Shown: positions 32,353 to 43,801, counted from the first letter of the stretch. The stretch is DNA of 63,206 nt from an uncultured Clostridia bacterium (GCA_944392465.1 CALXWR010000002.1:1-63206), one strand, 5' to 3'. Program-made: numbers and translations. Notes: generated by a model not told the origin, from the letters alone.

Positions 32353-34098
32353 ATGAGTAGTCTTAGAACCCACACATGTGGAGAGCTTCGTATAGAAGAT
32401 GTTGGCAAAGAAGTAAAAGTATGTGGATTTGTGGAAACAATCAGAGACTTAGGTGGTTTAGTTTTCTTAGATATTAGAGATATGTATGGAATTACTCAAG
32501 TAGTTACATCTGGAAAGGAAGATATTGTTGATTTTTCTTCAAGAATTCCTATTGAGTCTAGTGTATGTGTAGAAGGAGTAGTAAAAAAGAGAGATCCAGA
32601 AACCTACAACCCAAGTATTGAAACTGGAACAGTTGAAGTAGTTATTAAAAATATAACTGTACTTGGAAAAAGAACTAAAATGATACCATTTGAAGTAAAT
32701 AAAAATCAAGAAGTTAGAGAAGATTTACGTTTAAAATACAGATTTTTAGATTTACGTTCTCACAAATTGCAAAATAATTTAATATTAAGAGCAAAAGTAT
32801 TACAATTTTTGCGTAACCAAATGATTGAACAAGGATTTTTAGAAGTACAAACACCAATTCTTACCAGTTCATCGCCTGAAGGTGCAAGAGACTATTTAGT
32901 GCCAAGTAGACTTCATCCAGGAAAATTCTATGCACTTCCACAAGCACCTCAACAATTTAAACAATTGCTTATGGTATCAGGCATAGATAAATATTTTCAA
33001 ATTGCACCATGCTTTAGAGATGAAGATGCCAGGGCAGACCGTGCTCCAGGCGAATTCTATCAATTAGATATGGAAATGGCATATGCTACACAAGAAGATG
33101 TGTTTAGTGTTATGGAGCCTGTAATATATAATACTTTTTCTAAATTTTCAGACAAAAAAGTAGGACAATATCCATTCCCTAGAATTTCATATAAGGATGC
33201 AATGGTTAAATATGGTACAGATAAACCAGATTTAAGAAATCCTTTAATTATTATAGATTTATCAGACTTCTTTAATAAATGCACATTTAAGCCATTTATA
33301 GATACTACAGTAAGAGCAATAAAAGTAAATGGTCATATGTCTAAAGGGTTCCATGAAAAAATGCTAAAATATGCCATGTCAATAGGTATGGGAGGTCTTG
33401 GTTACCTAGAAGTACAAGATGATTTATCTTACAAAGGTCCAATTGACAAGTTTATTCCTGATGAATTAAAGAAAGAATTATTAAAACTAGCAGATTTAAA
33501 CAAAGGAGATACAATATTTTTTATTGCAGATTATGAAAAAAGAGCAAATGAACTTGCAGGACAAATAAGAACTGAATTAGGAAAAAGATTAAATTTAATA
33601 GATGATTCTACATTCCAATTTTGCTGGATTATTGATTTTCCAATGTTTGAATTAGATGAACATGGTAGAATTACATTCTGCCATAATCCATTCTCAATGC
33701 CACAAGGTGGACTAGAAGCATTAAATAACAAAAATCCATTTGAAATATTAGCATATCAATATGATATAGTCTGCAATGGAATAGAATTATCATCTGGAGC
33801 AGTAAGAAACCATGACCCAGAAATAATGGTGAAAGCATTTGAACTAGCAGGATACAATGAAAAAGAAATAGAAACTAGATTTTCAGCATTATATAATGCA
33901 TTCCAATATGGTGCACCACCACATGCTGGAATAGCCCCTGGAATAGATAGAATGTTAATGTTATTAACGGAAAGTGAAACAATACGTGACGTAATTGCAT
34001 TTCCAATGAATAGTAAAGCTGAAGATTTATTAATGGGTGCACCTGGAGAAGTAAAAAGAGAACAATTAAAAGATGTTCATATAAAACTAGATATATAA
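32353..34098 (+). CDS. aspS: Aspartyl-tRNA synthetase, bacterial type
   Basis: This 581-aa class II synthetase charges tRNA-Asp, and possibly tRNA-Asn if non-discriminating. It has an N-terminal OB anticodon-binding domain (SLRTHTCGELRIEDVGKEV), motif 2 around CFRDEDARADRAPGEF, the bacterial GAD insertion in the middle, and motif 3 GIAPGIDRMLML. The ATG at 32353 has GGAGG 8 nt upstream; the frame reaches back to 32287, but that start has no ribosome binding site. It is regulated by the upstream T-box and ends at a strong terminator. Confidence 0.97.
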   Translation: MSSLRTHTCGELRIEDVGKEVKVCGFVETIRDLGGLVFLDIRDMYGITQVVTSGKEDIVDFSSRIPIESSVCVEGVVKKRDPETYNPSIETGTVEVVIKNITVLGKRTKMIPFEVNKNQEVREDLRLKYRFLDLRSHKLQNNLILRAKVLQFLRNQMIEQGFLEVQTPILTSSSPEGARDYLVPSRLHPGKFYALPQAPQQFKQLLMVSGIDKYFQIAPCFRDEDARADRAPGEFYQLDMEMAYATQEDVFSVMEPVIYNTFSKFSDKKVGQYPFPRISYKDAMVKYGTDKPDLRNPLIIIDLSDFFNKCTFKPFIDTTVRAIKVNGHMSKGFHEKMLKYAMSIGMGGLGYLEVQDDLSYKGPIDKFIPDELKKELLKLADLNKGDTIFFIADYEKRANELAGQIRTELGKRLNLIDDSTFQFCWIIDFPMFELDEHGRITFCHNPFSMPQGGLEALNNKNPFEILAYQYDIVCNGIELSSGAVRNHDPEIMVKAFELAGYNEKEIETRFSALYNAFQYGAPPHAGIAPGIDRMLMLLTESETIRDVIAFPMNSKAEDLLMGAPGEVKREQLKDVHIKLDI

Positions 34099-34110
34099 TT
34101 TACAAAATGA

Positions 34111-34147
34111 GACGACTTGTTTTGCAAAACAAGTCGTCCTTTTTTAT
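34111..34147 (+). terminator. Terminator of aspS
   Basis: A perfect 13-bp stem GACGACTTGTTTT / AAAACAAGTCGTC with a 2-base centre, followed by CCTTTTTTT. Confidence 0.88.
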
Positions 34148-34151
34148 AAAT

Positions 34152-36755
34152 TTAATTTCCATAATAGCTATCTATTAGTATTTGTTTTAGCTCGCTTACT
34201 AGTGGTACTCTTGGATTTGCTGTTGTACATTGATCTTCAAAAGCTCTATCTGCTAGCATATCTATTTTTGCCATAAATTCTGCTTCATCTATTCCTGCTT
34301 CTTTGAAACTTTTTTCTATTCCTAAGTCTGCATTTAATTTTTTTATTTCTTCTATTAATGAGTTTACTCCTTCCTCGTTTGTGTATGCTGGGAAGTTCAT
34401 TCTTCTTGATAAGTCTGCATATTTTTGATCTGCTATAAAGTATTCATATTTTGGGAATGATACAAATTTGGTTGGTTTACTGCTATTGTATCTTATTACA
34501 TATGGCAATAATATTGCATTTATTCTTCCATGTGCCATATGAAACTCTGCTCCTATTTTATGTGCTAGTGAATGGTTTATTCCTAAAAATGCATTTGTAA
34601 ATGCCATTCCTGCTATTGTACTTGCATTGTGCATATGTTCTCTCGCTTCTTTGTTGTCTCCATGATTATATGCTTCTCTTAAGTTTTTAAATACTAATTC
34701 TACTGCTTTTTCTGCTAAACCATCTGTGAAGTCTGATGCCATATTTGATACATATGCTTCTATTGCATGTGTTAGTACGTCCATTCCTGTGTCTGCTGTA
34801 ATTTTCTTTGGTAAACTCATTACTAATTCTGGATCTACTATTGCTACATCTGGTGTTAATTCATAATCTGCTAATGGGTATTTTTTATTTAACTTTTTAT
34901 CTGTTAATACTGCAAATGATGTAACTTCTGAACCTGTTCCTGATGTTGTTGGTATCGCTACTAATTTTGCTTTTTCTCCTAATTTTGGGAATTTATATGT
35001 TCTTTTTCTAATATCCATAAATTTTAGCTTTAATCCTTCTACATCTGCATCTGGATGCTCGTAGAATAGCCACATTCCTTTTGCTGCATCTATTGGGCTT
35101 CCTCCGCCAACAGCAATTATTACGTCTGGCTTAAATTCATTCATCATCTTAACACCTTTGTTTATCGTATCAAAAGATGGGTCTGATTCTACTTCTGAGA
35201 ATATTTCTGAATGTACATATTTTTCTCTTTTTCTTAAATAATATAATATTTTATCTATATATCCTAAATTAACCATTGATTCATCTGTTACTATAAATGC
35301 TCTTGTTATATCTGGCATTTTTGCTAAATATTCTATTGAACCTGCTTCAAAATATATTTTTTCTGGAACTTTAAACCATTGCATATTTACCCTCCTATCT
35401 GCAACTCTTTTTATATTTATTAAGTTTACACTTGATACATTTGCCGTTGTTGAATTTCCTCCAAATGTACCACAACCTAGTGTAAGTGATGGCATATTTG
35501 TGTTATATATATCACCAATTGCACCATGGGTTGATGGAGAATTTACAATGATTCTTCCTGCTTTTACAGTTTCAGAAAATTTTAATATTGTGTCTTTATC
35601 TTCAGAATGGATTACTGCTGAATGTCCCATTCCTCCAAATTCTATTAGTTTTTCTGCTAATTTAATTCCTTCATCACTGTTGTTTACAATATAATATGCT
35701 AAAACTGGACTTAATTTTTCTTTAGAAAATGGATATTCTATTCCTACACCATTTTCTTTTAAAACTAATACTTTAGTTTCCTTCGGAACTTCTATTCCCG
35801 CTTCTCTTGCTATTTTATAAGGGCTTTGCCCAACTATTGCAGAGTTTAAAGCTCCATTTTTTTCTTTTAAAAACATTGTATCCCTTAATCTGTTTGTTTC
35901 TTCTTCAGATAAGAAATAACACCCTGCTTCTTTCATTAATCTTTCAAATTCATCTTTTATTTCAATATCAACGATTACTGATTGCTCAGATGCACATATC
36001 ATTCCATTATCAAAAGATTTTGACATTACTAAATCATTTACTGATGTTTTTAATTTAGCTGTTTTATCTATATAACATGGAACATTTCCTGGTCCAACAC
36101 CAAGTGCTGGTTTTCCACATGAATATGCTGCTTTAACCATTCCTGTTCCACCAGTTGCTAGTATTAAATTAACATCTGGATGATGCATTAACATGTTAGT
36201 TGCTGTAACTGATGGTTCTTCTATCCATAATATGCAATTTTCTGGTGCTCCCGCTTCTACAGCAGCATCTCTTAATATCTTTGCTGAAGCAACACTACAT
36301 TTTTGTGCAGATGGATGAAATCCAAATACTATAACATTTCTTGTTTTAGCAGCAATTATTGACTTGAACATTGTAGTAGAAGTCGGATTTGTAACTGGTG
36401 TAACACCTGCTATTATTCCAATTGGCTCTGCAATTTGTACATATCCTTCTTCTTCATTTTCATTTATTATACCTACTGTTTTATCATGTTTTATACTATG
36501 ATAAATATATTCCGTTGCAAACATATTCTTTGTTATTTTATCTTCGTATATTCCTCTGCCAGTTTCCTCTACAGCCATTTTAGCCAGTTCCATATGATGT
36601 TCTAAGCCTGCCATTGACATTGCTTTAACTATTCTGTCAACATCTTCTTGAGTTAATTTCATATATTCTTCAGATGCTTTTTTAGCTTTGTTAATAAGTT
36701 CATCTATCATGTTTTTTATTTTCTCTTGTTCCTCTTCACTTACTTCTTTTCCCAT
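34152..36755 (-). CDS. adhE: Bifunctional acetaldehyde/alcohol dehydrogenase AdhE
   Basis: This roughly 867-aa enzyme converts acetyl-CoA to ethanol in two NADH-dependent steps and forms spirosomes. Residues 1 to about 445 are the CoA-acylating aldehyde dehydrogenase ([17 protein letters not shown], catalytic Cys in [14 protein letters not shown]). Residues about 460-867 are the iron-type alcohol dehydrogenase ([26 protein letters not shown], metal-binding HAIEAYV, and [19 protein letters not shown]). I start at the ATG at 36755, with GGGAGGA 6 nt upstream. It is monocistronic, and points to ethanol as a fermentation product alongside lactate. Confidence 0.97.
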   Translation of the reverse strand: MGKEVSEEEQEKIKNMIDELINKAKKASEEYMKLTQEDVDRIVKAMSMAGLEHHMELAKMAVEETGRGIYEDKITKNMFATEYIYHSIKHDKTVGIINENEEEGYVQIAEPIGIIAGVTPVTNPTSTTMFKSIIAAKTRNVIVFGFHPSAQKCSVASAKILRDAAVEAGAPENCILWIEEPSVTATNMLMHHPDVNLILATGGTGMVKAAYSCGKPALGVGPGNVPCYIDKTAKLKTSVNDLVMSKSFDNGMICASEQSVIVDIEIKDEFERLMKEAGCYFLSEEETNRLRDTMFLKEKNGALNSAIVGQSPYKIAREAGIEVPKETKVLVLKENGVGIEYPFSKEKLSPVLAYYIVNNSDEGIKLAEKLIEFGGMGHSAVIHSEDKDTILKFSETVKAGRIIVNSPSTHGAIGDIYNTNMPSLTLGCGTFGGNSTTANVSSVNLINIKRVADRRVNMQWFKVPEKIYFEAGSIEYLAKMPDITRAFIVTDESMVNLGYIDKILYYLRKREKYVHSEIFSEVESDPSFDTINKGVKMMNEFKPDVIIAVGGGSPIDAAKGMWLFYEHPDADVEGLKLKFMDIRKRTYKFPKLGEKAKLVAIPTTSGTGSEVTSFAVLTDKKLNKKYPLADYELTPDVAIVDPELVMSLPKKITADTGMDVLTHAIEAYVSNMASDFTDGLAEKAVELVFKNLREAYNHGDNKEAREHMHNASTIAGMAFTNAFLGINHSLAHKIGAEFHMAHGRINAILLPYVIRYNSSKPTKFVSFPKYEYFIADQKYADLSRRMNFPAYTNEEGVNSLIEEIKKLNADLGIEKSFKEAGIDEAEFMAKIDMLADRAFEDQCTTANPRVPLVSELKQILIDSYYGN

Positions 36756-36873
36756 AAGTTTTCCTCCCATATTTTATATAATTTAACCTTTGGTATTATA
36801 AAGTTAATATGTAAAATTATATGTTTCTAACAATTATAATATAAATAAAATTATTTATTGTCAAGAAATTTTC

Positions 36874-38631
36874 TTACTTGATATATGCTCCCTTCTCTGG
36901 CCATATATCTTGTAATCTAATCACTCCTTGTCCATTTTTAGTTTTACCAATAATTGTTCTTTCTATTCTTATGTGTTGTAATTCTATTGCCTTTCTCAAA
37001 AGTTCCCATAATTTTCTCTCATCTTCTTCACTTGGATATGAATTAATTGCTCTATATACCAAATCTCCTACTTTTGCCTCTGTAATCTTTCTTTTTATTT
37101 CTTGCATATATCCTATTATTTTTTTGTCATCACTACCTGATACTTTTTGCCAAAATTTATCAAATAAATCTTCTGCATCACCAAAACGTTTTCTACTTAA
37201 AAGATTACTTATTACTGTATCTAAATTATCCGATGCTCCATTTCCTAATAAATTTTGTAGTATTTCCATTGTTTTATATGGTTTTTTTATTGGATATTTG
37301 CCTCCATTTTTTGCTAATTGTTGGCTAAAATAATTATACAATCTTTGCACTTCTTCTTCTTCAGATAAACTAAATTGTGTGTTCTTTTTATCTTTTACCA
37401 TTTTTTCTGCTTCTTCTAATATTGTTTTTTTAGCTATGTCTACATCGATATCCCCTTCAACAATCCCACATAAAATATTTTCTGCAACTTCATCTAGTCT
37501 TGGATTGCCAAGTGTTTCTATAGGTTTTTCTTCACTAGTTTCTCCGTTTGTATTAGAAGACCTTTTATATAATTCTTGGTATCTTTTTCTCATAAAATCT
37601 ATTTTATCTTCTTCTTTAACTACATTCATTCTGCTTTTTACTTCTTCTACTGATTCTCTACAAACATTTAGTATTCTATCATTTACTATTTCATCCATTG
37701 ATTGTCCCATTCTTAGTCGTTTTTCTATTTGTAATTGTTTATTTCTAATTATGTCTGCAATGCTCTTTCCATTTATTGTATATGTCTGCATACTTTCAAC
37801 TAGCATATTATAATCTATACCTACTTTTTTTGCTATATCTTCGAATGGAATTAATTGTACTGCTAAAATTTTAGCAAGATTTGTTGTATAAATCCTTTCA
37901 AACTCACTTCTACTGTATCGTCCATGTTTTTTAGACATATTTTGAACTTCTTCTACCGTATAACCATATAAAAAGAATTTTAAAACACATTCTTCCTCTT
38001 TTTTATCCATTCTTTTAGGTTTATTTTCTCGTCGTATACTCATTTTATTTATTATAGAATCTATACCTTTTTGAGATACAAATAACTCTCTATCATTTAT
38101 TAAATCTACTACTGTTTCTCCAGCTTCTAATCTTCTTATAACTTCGGCTTCTTTTTCATCAATCATTTGTAGGATTGTTTTACCATCAATAACATGACCA
38201 TTTAATTTTTTATATACTTCTTTAAATTGTACTCCCAGTATATTGGATATATCTCTTAACGGAATAAGCTGAATGGCTAATAACTCTGCCATATTATTTT
38301 TTTTCATATCTTGTATTGCTCTTAAAGGGTATTTGCCACATTCTGGCATCATATGAATTTCTTCTGGCGTCTTACCTAATAATAATTGTTTTACAACCCT
38401 TGAATCATCTTCTTTATGTGAAGTGTTAGTCTCCTGAGGATTTCTTATTGTTTTAGCTCTACTTGCAAAATCTTTAGATTCCACATCTATTTGACCTCTT
38501 ATCTGTTTTGCTATACGCTTTATTTCTTCGTCTATAATAGAATATGGTAATAGTTCTACCTTAACTCCTGCTTTTTTTAACTCTTCTTCTATTCTTTTTC
38601 TTATGTAATTATCTAAATTCGTATTATCCAT
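36874..38631 (-). CDS. Large protein of unknown function with an internal duplication
   Basis: This 585-aa soluble protein has no signal or membrane helix. Residues about 83-203 and 218-340 are a tandem duplication: both have a (L/F)xGxTxEEx-NM-type start, then LLAIQLIPLRDISNILGV / ILAVQLIPFEDIAKKVGI, then INGKSIADI-type and (V/I)NDR motifs. The IPxxDIxxxxG part looks like a helix-turn-helix. A charged linker follows (about 345-375), then a helical C-terminal half with DAEDLFDKFWQ, ending in a basic IIGKTKNGQGVIRLQ segment. I recognise no family. DNA or RNA binding is possible. It stands alone between adhE and guaD. Confidence 0.7.
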   Translation of the reverse strand: MDNTNLDNYIRKRIEEELKKAGVKVELLPYSIIDEEIKRIAKQIRGQIDVESKDFASRAKTIRNPQETNTSHKEDDSRVVKQLLLGKTPEEIHMMPECGKYPLRAIQDMKKNNMAELLAIQLIPLRDISNILGVQFKEVYKKLNGHVIDGKTILQMIDEKEAEVIRRLEAGETVVDLINDRELFVSQKGIDSIINKMSIRRENKPKRMDKKEEECVLKFFLYGYTVEEVQNMSKKHGRYSRSEFERIYTTNLAKILAVQLIPFEDIAKKVGIDYNMLVESMQTYTINGKSIADIIRNKQLQIEKRLRMGQSMDEIVNDRILNVCRESVEEVKSRMNVVKEEDKIDFMRKRYQELYKRSSNTNGETSEEKPIETLGNPRLDEVAENILCGIVEGDIDVDIAKKTILEEAEKMVKDKKNTQFSLSEEEEVQRLYNYFSQQLAKNGGKYPIKKPYKTMEILQNLLGNGASDNLDTVISNLLSRKRFGDAEDLFDKFWQKVSGSDDKKIIGYMQEIKRKITEAKVGDLVYRAINSYPSEEDERKLWELLRKAIELQHIRIERTIIGKTKNGQGVIRLQDIWPEKGAYIK

Positions 38632-38713
38632 GCAAACATCCTTTCTAAGAAAAAGTTAATAATTGTTTATTATTATATCATTTTATGCACTTATTCACAA
38701 GCAGATTTCTTTA

Positions 38714-39175
38714 CTAATATATAGTTTTTCCATTATTTTTATATTCTTTGAATAGATCTTTGCAATCATCTCTATCAATTTGTTTTAAGTTTATTATATC
38801 TTTTTTATTTCCCTTTAAATATTCATATATCATATCATCTCTAAAGCCTATGTTTCCTGCATCTTCTCTAGTACATGCATAAAACACATCTTTTATATTT
38901 GCCCATATAATTGCAGATAAACACATTGGACATGGCTCGCAAGATGTATATAGTGTACATCCTGACAAATCATATGTTCCCAACTTTTTACACGCTTCTC
39001 TTATTACATTCATTTCTGCATGCTCTGTAGGATCTCCATTTTTTATTACTGTATTATTTCCAGAAGCAATTATATTTCCATCTTTATCTATTATAACCGC
39101 ACCAAATGGACCTCCTTCATTGCTATTCATTCCGTTTTTCGCACAATTATTTGCAATTTCCATAAATCTGTTCAT
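38714..39175 (-). CDS. guaD: Guanine deaminase
   Basis: This 153-aa cytidine-deaminase-fold zinc enzyme converts guanine to xanthine and ammonia. It has HAEMNVIREACK (zinc His and catalytic Glu) and TSCEPCPMCLSAI (two zinc Cys). The C-terminal FRDDMIYEYL segment matches Bacillus-type GuaD better than TadA. I start it at 39175 with GGAGG 5 nt upstream. The start region carries the GAGCATA...TGCTC hairpin-SD element shared with the HD hydrolase gene. Confidence 0.85.
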   Translation of the reverse strand: MNRFMEIANNCAKNGMNSNEGGPFGAVIIDKDGNIIASGNNTVIKNGDPTEHAEMNVIREACKKLGTYDLSGCTLYTSCEPCPMCLSAIIWANIKDVFYACTREDAGNIGFRDDMIYEYLKGNKKDIINLKQIDRDDCKDLFKEYKNNGKTIY

Positions 39176-39176
39176 T

Positions 39177-39205
39177 TTAACCTCCATTCGAGCACCCCTA
39201 TGCTC
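39177..39205 (-). promoter_or_regulatory. Hairpin-SD leader element, copy 2
   Basis: On the minus strand GAGCATA-GGGG-TGCTC then GAATGGAGGTTAAAATG, nearly identical to the element at 30775-30801 except for the loop. Confidence 0.55.
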
Positions 39206-39382
39206 TAACAAAATTTTATTTACACTAAATAAGATATAATAATTTAACAGTTTTTGTCAATATACATATGTTCCTTTCACATCATTAAACTCTAAAGTTT
39301 TATGCAGTTTTTTAGTTTTTTCTCTTCTATTCTTCCAAAAAATGGTGTATAATATATGCATTAACTTTGAAAGGGTGATAAT

Positions 39383-42205
39383 ATGTCATACAACTTTAAT
39401 GAAATTGAAAAAAAGTGGCAGGAATATTGGGATAAAAACGAGACTTTTAAGACTGACGTATGGGACTTTTCTAAGCCAAAGTATTATGCACTAGATATGT
39501 TCCCTTATCCATCTGGACAAGGTCTTCACGTTGGTCATCCTGAAGGATATACTGCAACAGACATCATGTCTAGAATGAGGAGGATGCAAGGATATAATGT
39601 GCTCCACCCTATGGGTTGGGATGCTTTTGGATTACCTGCTGAACAATACGCAATAAAGACTGGTAATCATCCTTCTGGATTTACAGCAAAGAATATAGCC
39701 ACTTTTAAAAAGCAACTTAAAATGCTTGGTCTATCTTTTGATTGGAGTAGAGAAATTTCTACTTGCGATCCAAATTTTTATAAATGGACTCAATGGATTT
39801 TTAAAAGATTATATGAAGATGGATTAGCAAAACTTGTTGAAATGCCAGTAAATTGGTGCGAAGGTTTAGGCTGTGTTCTTTCAAATGATGAAGTAATAAA
39901 TGGAAAAAGTGAAAGAGGTGGCTATCCTGTTGTTCGTAAGAATATGAAACAATGGGTTATGGATATTCCAAAATATGCTGAAATACTTCTTTCTGGATTA
40001 GACGAAGTTGACTGGCCTGAATCAACAAAAGAAATTCAAAGAAATTGGATAGGAAAATCTGTTGGTGCAGAAGTTAAATTTAAAGTAGCAAATACAGATA
40101 AATCATTTACTGTATTTACTACAAGACCTGATACATTATTTGGAGCAACATATTGTGTTCTATCTCCAGAACATGAATTAGTTGATGAAATTACAACAGA
40201 TGAATACAAAAAAGCGGTAGAAGAATACAAAGCAATGGCTTCTGCAAAATCTGATTTAGAAAGAACTGAACTTAATAAAGAAAAAACTGGTGTATTTATT
40301 GGTAGTTATGCAATAAATCCCGTAAACGGAAAAGAAATTCCTATATGGATTTCTGATTATGTTTTAGCTACATATGGCACAGGAGCTATAATGGCAGTCC
40401 CTGCACATGATGAAAGAGATTTTGAATTTGCTACTAAATTTAAACTTGAAATTATTCCTGTGCTTCAACAAGAAACAGGTACAGTAAGAGAAAACGAAAG
40501 CTTTAAAAATAGTATTGTTGCTGTTCTTTATAATCCTAAAACTAATAAATATTTAACAATTAATTGGGGAGATAAAGGCGGTAGGTTGTTCATAGGTGGC
40601 ACTAAAAAAGACAATGAAACTGATATAGATTGTGCTATACGAGAAATACAAGAAGAAACTGGATACACAAATATTAAATTTATAAGAAATACATTTCCTA
40701 TAAAACATCACTATTTTGCATACAACAAAAATAAAGCTTATGCTATAAACGCAGTAGGATTGTTATTTGAACTAGTAGATGACTTAAAAGTTAATACTAA
40801 TTTAGATAAAGAAGAGGAAAATAATTTTAAAGTTGAGTGGGTATCTAGCAATCAAATTGCTGAAGTTACAGACGAATTACATAGTACTGTATTTAATAAT
40901 TTGAAAAATCCTCAAGCCTTCGTGGAAGATGGAATTCACATTAATTCTGATTTCTTAAATGGTCTTGGAAAACAAGATGCCATAAATAAAATGATTGAAT
41001 GGCTTGAAGAAAATAAAATTGGAGATAAAAAAGTAAATTATAAAATTCGTGAATGGATTTTTGCAAGACAACGTTACTGGGGTGAACCTATTCCTATTGT
41101 ATATACAGAGGATGACGAAATACATGTTTTAGCAGATGATGATTTGCCATTAATTCTTCCTGAGCTTGAAGATTATGCTCCATCTAAAACAGGGGCTTCT
41201 CCTCTTGATAAAGCAACAAACTGGGTTAATACAACTTTTGAAGGAAAGAAAGCAAGACGTGAAACTAGCACAATGCCTGGTTCTGCAGGTTCTAGTTGGT
41301 ATTTCTTAAGATACATAGATCCACATAACGATAAAGAAATAGCAGACCCTAAACTTTTAAAACATTGGATGCCTGTTGATTTATATGTAGGTGGACCAGA
41401 ACATGCAGTAGGTCATTTACTTTATTCAAGATTTTGGAATAATTACTTATATAAAAAGGGGCTTGCTCCTACAAAAGAACCTTTTGCTAAATTACGTCAT
41501 CAAGGTATGATACTTGGTTCAAATGGTGAAAAAATGAGTAAATCAAAAGGTAATGTAATAAATCCAGATGATATGGTTAAAGAATATGGTGCAGATGCTT
41601 TAAGAATATATGAAATGTTTATGGGACCAATTGATGCTGCTAAACCTTGGGATCCAAATGGAATTGATGGTTCTAAAAAATTCTTAGATAGAGTTTGGAG
41701 ATTGTTTGTTGAATCTGGAAAAGTTCAAGATAAACCAAATCCAAATCTAGAAAAAGTATATAATTTTACAGTAAAGAAAGTATCAAATGATTATGAAAAT
41801 ATGTATTTTAATACTGCAATCTCTCAAATGATGATATTTATAAATTCTGCTGCTAAGGAAGATATTTTGCCAAAAGAATATGCAGAAGGATTTGTTAAAT
41901 TACTAAGTCCTGTTGCTCCACATATTGCAGAAGAATTGTGGAACAGATTAGGACATAATGATACAATCACATATGAAACTTGGCCAACATATGATGAGAG
42001 TAAATTGATAGATGATGTAATTGAAATTGCTGTACAAGTTAATGGTAAAGTTAGAGCAACAATTTCTATTCCTACTGATTGTGCAGAAGAAGAAGTTAAA
42101 AAGATTGCTCACGCAAATAGTAATGTTCAATTACACCTTGAAGGAAAAACTATTATAAAAGAAATATATGTTAAAAATAAAATATATAATATAGTCGCAA
42201 AATAA
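39383..42205 (+). CDS. leuS: Leucyl-tRNA synthetase with an inserted Nudix domain
   Basis: This 940-aa class I synthetase has HVGHPEGYT (HIGH region, residues 49-57), the CP1 editing domain with [13 protein letters not shown] and the universally conserved [10 protein letters not shown] (Asp346), a KMSKSKGN loop and a C-terminal tRNA-binding domain. Bacterial LeuRS is usually 800-870 aa. The extra length is a segment at residues about 365-510 (bases about 40475-40912) with a complete Nudix box: G406, E412, then R420-E421-I-Q-E424-E425-T-G427-Y. It is inserted after the editing site, between FKLEIIPVL and [10 protein letters not shown]. Nudix enzymes cleave nucleoside diphosphate linkages. There is no T-box upstream; a promoter with TATAAT near 39350 serves it. 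Confidence 0.95.
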   Translation: MSYNFNEIEKKWQEYWDKNETFKTDVWDFSKPKYYALDMFPYPSGQGLHVGHPEGYTATDIMSRMRRMQGYNVLHPMGWDAFGLPAEQYAIKTGNHPSGFTAKNIATFKKQLKMLGLSFDWSREISTCDPNFYKWTQWIFKRLYEDGLAKLVEMPVNWCEGLGCVLSNDEVINGKSERGGYPVVRKNMKQWVMDIPKYAEILLSGLDEVDWPESTKEIQRNWIGKSVGAEVKFKVANTDKSFTVFTTRPDTLFGATYCVLSPEHELVDEITTDEYKKAVEEYKAMASAKSDLERTELNKEKTGVFIGSYAINPVNGKEIPIWISDYVLATYGTGAIMAVPAHDERDFEFATKFKLEIIPVLQQETGTVRENESFKNSIVAVLYNPKTNKYLTINWGDKGGRLFIGGTKKDNETDIDCAIREIQEETGYTNIKFIRNTFPIKHHYFAYNKNKAYAINAVGLLFELVDDLKVNTNLDKEEENNFKVEWVSSNQIAEVTDELHSTVFNNLKNPQAFVEDGIHINSDFLNGLGKQDAINKMIEWLEENKIGDKKVNYKIREWIFARQRYWGEPIPIVYTEDDEIHVLADDDLPLILPELEDYAPSKTGASPLDKATNWVNTTFEGKKARRETSTMPGSAGSSWYFLRYIDPHNDKEIADPKLLKHWMPVDLYVGGPEHAVGHLLYSRFWNNYLYKKGLAPTKEPFAKLRHQGMILGSNGEKMSKSKGNVINPDDMVKEYGADALRIYEMFMGPIDAAKPWDPNGIDGSKKFLDRVWRLFVESGKVQDKPNPNLEKVYNFTVKKVSNDYENMYFNTAISQMMIFINSAAKEDILPKEYAEGFVKLLSPVAPHIAEELWNRLGHNDTITYETWPTYDESKLIDDVIEIAVQVNGKVRATISIPTDCAEEEVKKIAHANSNVQLHLEGKTIIKEIYVKNKIYNIVAK

Positions 42206-42240
42206 AATATTTTATAAAATTGTGTAATATTTTTGTAACA

Positions 42241-42274
42241 AAAAAGTAATATTTCTGTAATATTACTTTTTTGT
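42241..42274 (+). terminator. Terminator of leuS
   Basis: AAAAAGTAATATT pairs with AATATTACTTTTT around TCTGT, followed by a T-rich tail. Confidence 0.8.
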
Positions 42275-42324
42275 TTTTGTAGTATAATGTTATATATGAA
42301 TTACTAAGGAGAAATACGGTTATT

Positions 42325-43401
42325 ATGAGTATTGAGTCAGATTTAAGAAAAGATGGTATCAAAGTAATTGGACCTTTAGATACTCTAAGTGTAAATACAA
42401 TATCTAGAAATATAGCAGATAGATTATGCAAAACTTTTCCAGAACAGCATTTTGTTTTTCAAAACCTTTTTATTGCTCTTTCTAGAATACCAATGTACAT
42501 AGCTGATATTCCAGATGGTTTTGCTGAAGCAACTTATTTTTACAAAAACTCATCTATGTATTTTAAACAAGGTTTAAGTTTAGATGAATTAGAAAAATTT
42601 GCCGTACATGAATTTATACATTATCTACAAGAGATAAAAGACAAAAAAGGACATCTTGTAAGATTAGGATTATGTGATTTTGGTGATTTAAAAGTAATAG
42701 GAATGGGATTAAATGAAGGAGCTGTTCAATATATGGCTTCAAAAGCAATAGATAGCAAAGAAGAAATTGTAAAATACTATGGAATTTCTTTCCCAACAAA
42801 TAGTCCTTCATATTATCCGTTGTTATGCAATTTAGTACAACAATTAGCTTATGTTACTGGTGAAGATGTTTTGTTTGATAGTACTCTTTATGGCTCAGAT
42901 ACTTTTAAAGAAAAACTTTCTTATTTATGTGGACTAAATAATTTATTAAAAATTGAAAATAATCTAGATAAATTATTAAACACAGAAGAAAAGGAAATTA
43001 ATTTAAATAACAAACTTTTAAGTGATAATTGTGAAGGAGCAAAAGCTCAAAGAGTTGCTAAAAAAATTGAAAATGCAAAAAAGAAAATAAAGCAATTATA
43101 CTTTGATACGCAAAATTTAATATATACATCATATTTTAATAATCAATTTGACAAAATAACTACAACAGCAGATATAGATGAATATCGAGTTAGATTATAT
43201 AATTATAAAAACTATATGGGTATTTCAGATGATTATTCAAGCTTTAATGATTTTTATATTAATAAAATGATGGATTTGGATAACAAATATGAAAATATTA
43301 TGAATAATACAACTTTAACTGTTGTTAATCAATCTAAAATATCAATTTTCTTTAGAAAGATTAGAGCACTTTTCTCTGCTGGAACAGAAACAGACAAATA
43401 A
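42325..43401 (+). CDS. Putative zinc metallopeptidase of unknown family
   Basis: This 358-aa soluble protein has HEFIHYLQE (residues 95-103), an HEXXH zinc motif, with a possible third ligand Glu131 in LNEGAVQYMASKA about 32 residues later, a gluzincin-like spacing. The C-terminal half is Lys/Asn-rich and helical, ending in an amphipathic stretch (ISIFFRKIRALFS) that may touch the membrane. There is no signal peptide, so it would act in the cytoplasm. I recognise no family. It is separate from leuS (terminator and own -10) and its start has AAGGAG. The 400-nt gap after it holds only AT-rich sequence and a terminator. Confidence 0.6.
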   Translation: MSIESDLRKDGIKVIGPLDTLSVNTISRNIADRLCKTFPEQHFVFQNLFIALSRIPMYIADIPDGFAEATYFYKNSSMYFKQGLSLDELEKFAVHEFIHYLQEIKDKKGHLVRLGLCDFGDLKVIGMGLNEGAVQYMASKAIDSKEEIVKYYGISFPTNSPSYYPLLCNLVQQLAYVTGEDVLFDSTLYGSDTFKEKLSYLCGLNNLLKIENNLDKLLNTEEKEINLNNKLLSDNCEGAKAQRVAKKIENAKKKIKQLYFDTQNLIYTSYFNNQFDKITTTADIDEYRVRLYNYKNYMGISDDYSSFNDFYINKMMDLDNKYENIMNNTTLTVVNQSKISIFFRKIRALFSAGTETDK

Positions 43402-43686
43402 CTCTAATTTTAGTAGTTTACTATAATTGTAAATAAATATTATTTTATATATTTATTTAATTACAAATGATAATGACAAATTGGATTTATACCAATTTAT
43501 CAAATATACCAAAGCAACAAAATAACAAAGGAAAAAATATTAATGAACAAAAGATAAAATTTAAAAACCAAAGAAAAATATATGAATTACAAAAGAAAAA
43601 TAGTATTTAAATACTATTTAGATACTAAAGTAAATTAAATACTAAAGAGAAGTTCTAATATAAATAATTTATTATTAGAAAAGATT

Positions 43687-43718
43687 AAAGACAATTCATT
43701 TTTGAATTGTCTTTTTTA
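43687..43718. terminator. Terminator between convergent genes
   Basis: AAAGACAATTCA / TGAATTGTCTTT with loop TTTT, followed by TTTTTT on the plus strand. It lies 286 nt past the metallopeptidase stop, so that gene has either a long 3' UTR or an unseen short transcript. Confidence 0.75.
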
Positions 43719-43801
43719 ATCGCTTATTTAGTTCATCTTTTTAGTTACATATTTTCTTTATGTTTTTGTATATTTTATCTGCTTTATCTATTTAATCAAT
43801 T

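Noticed and set aside
36756..36873. Rex (NADH-sensing) operator upstream of adhE
   Set aside because: No TTGTGAAN4TTCACAA-like palindrome is present; only AT-rich sequence.
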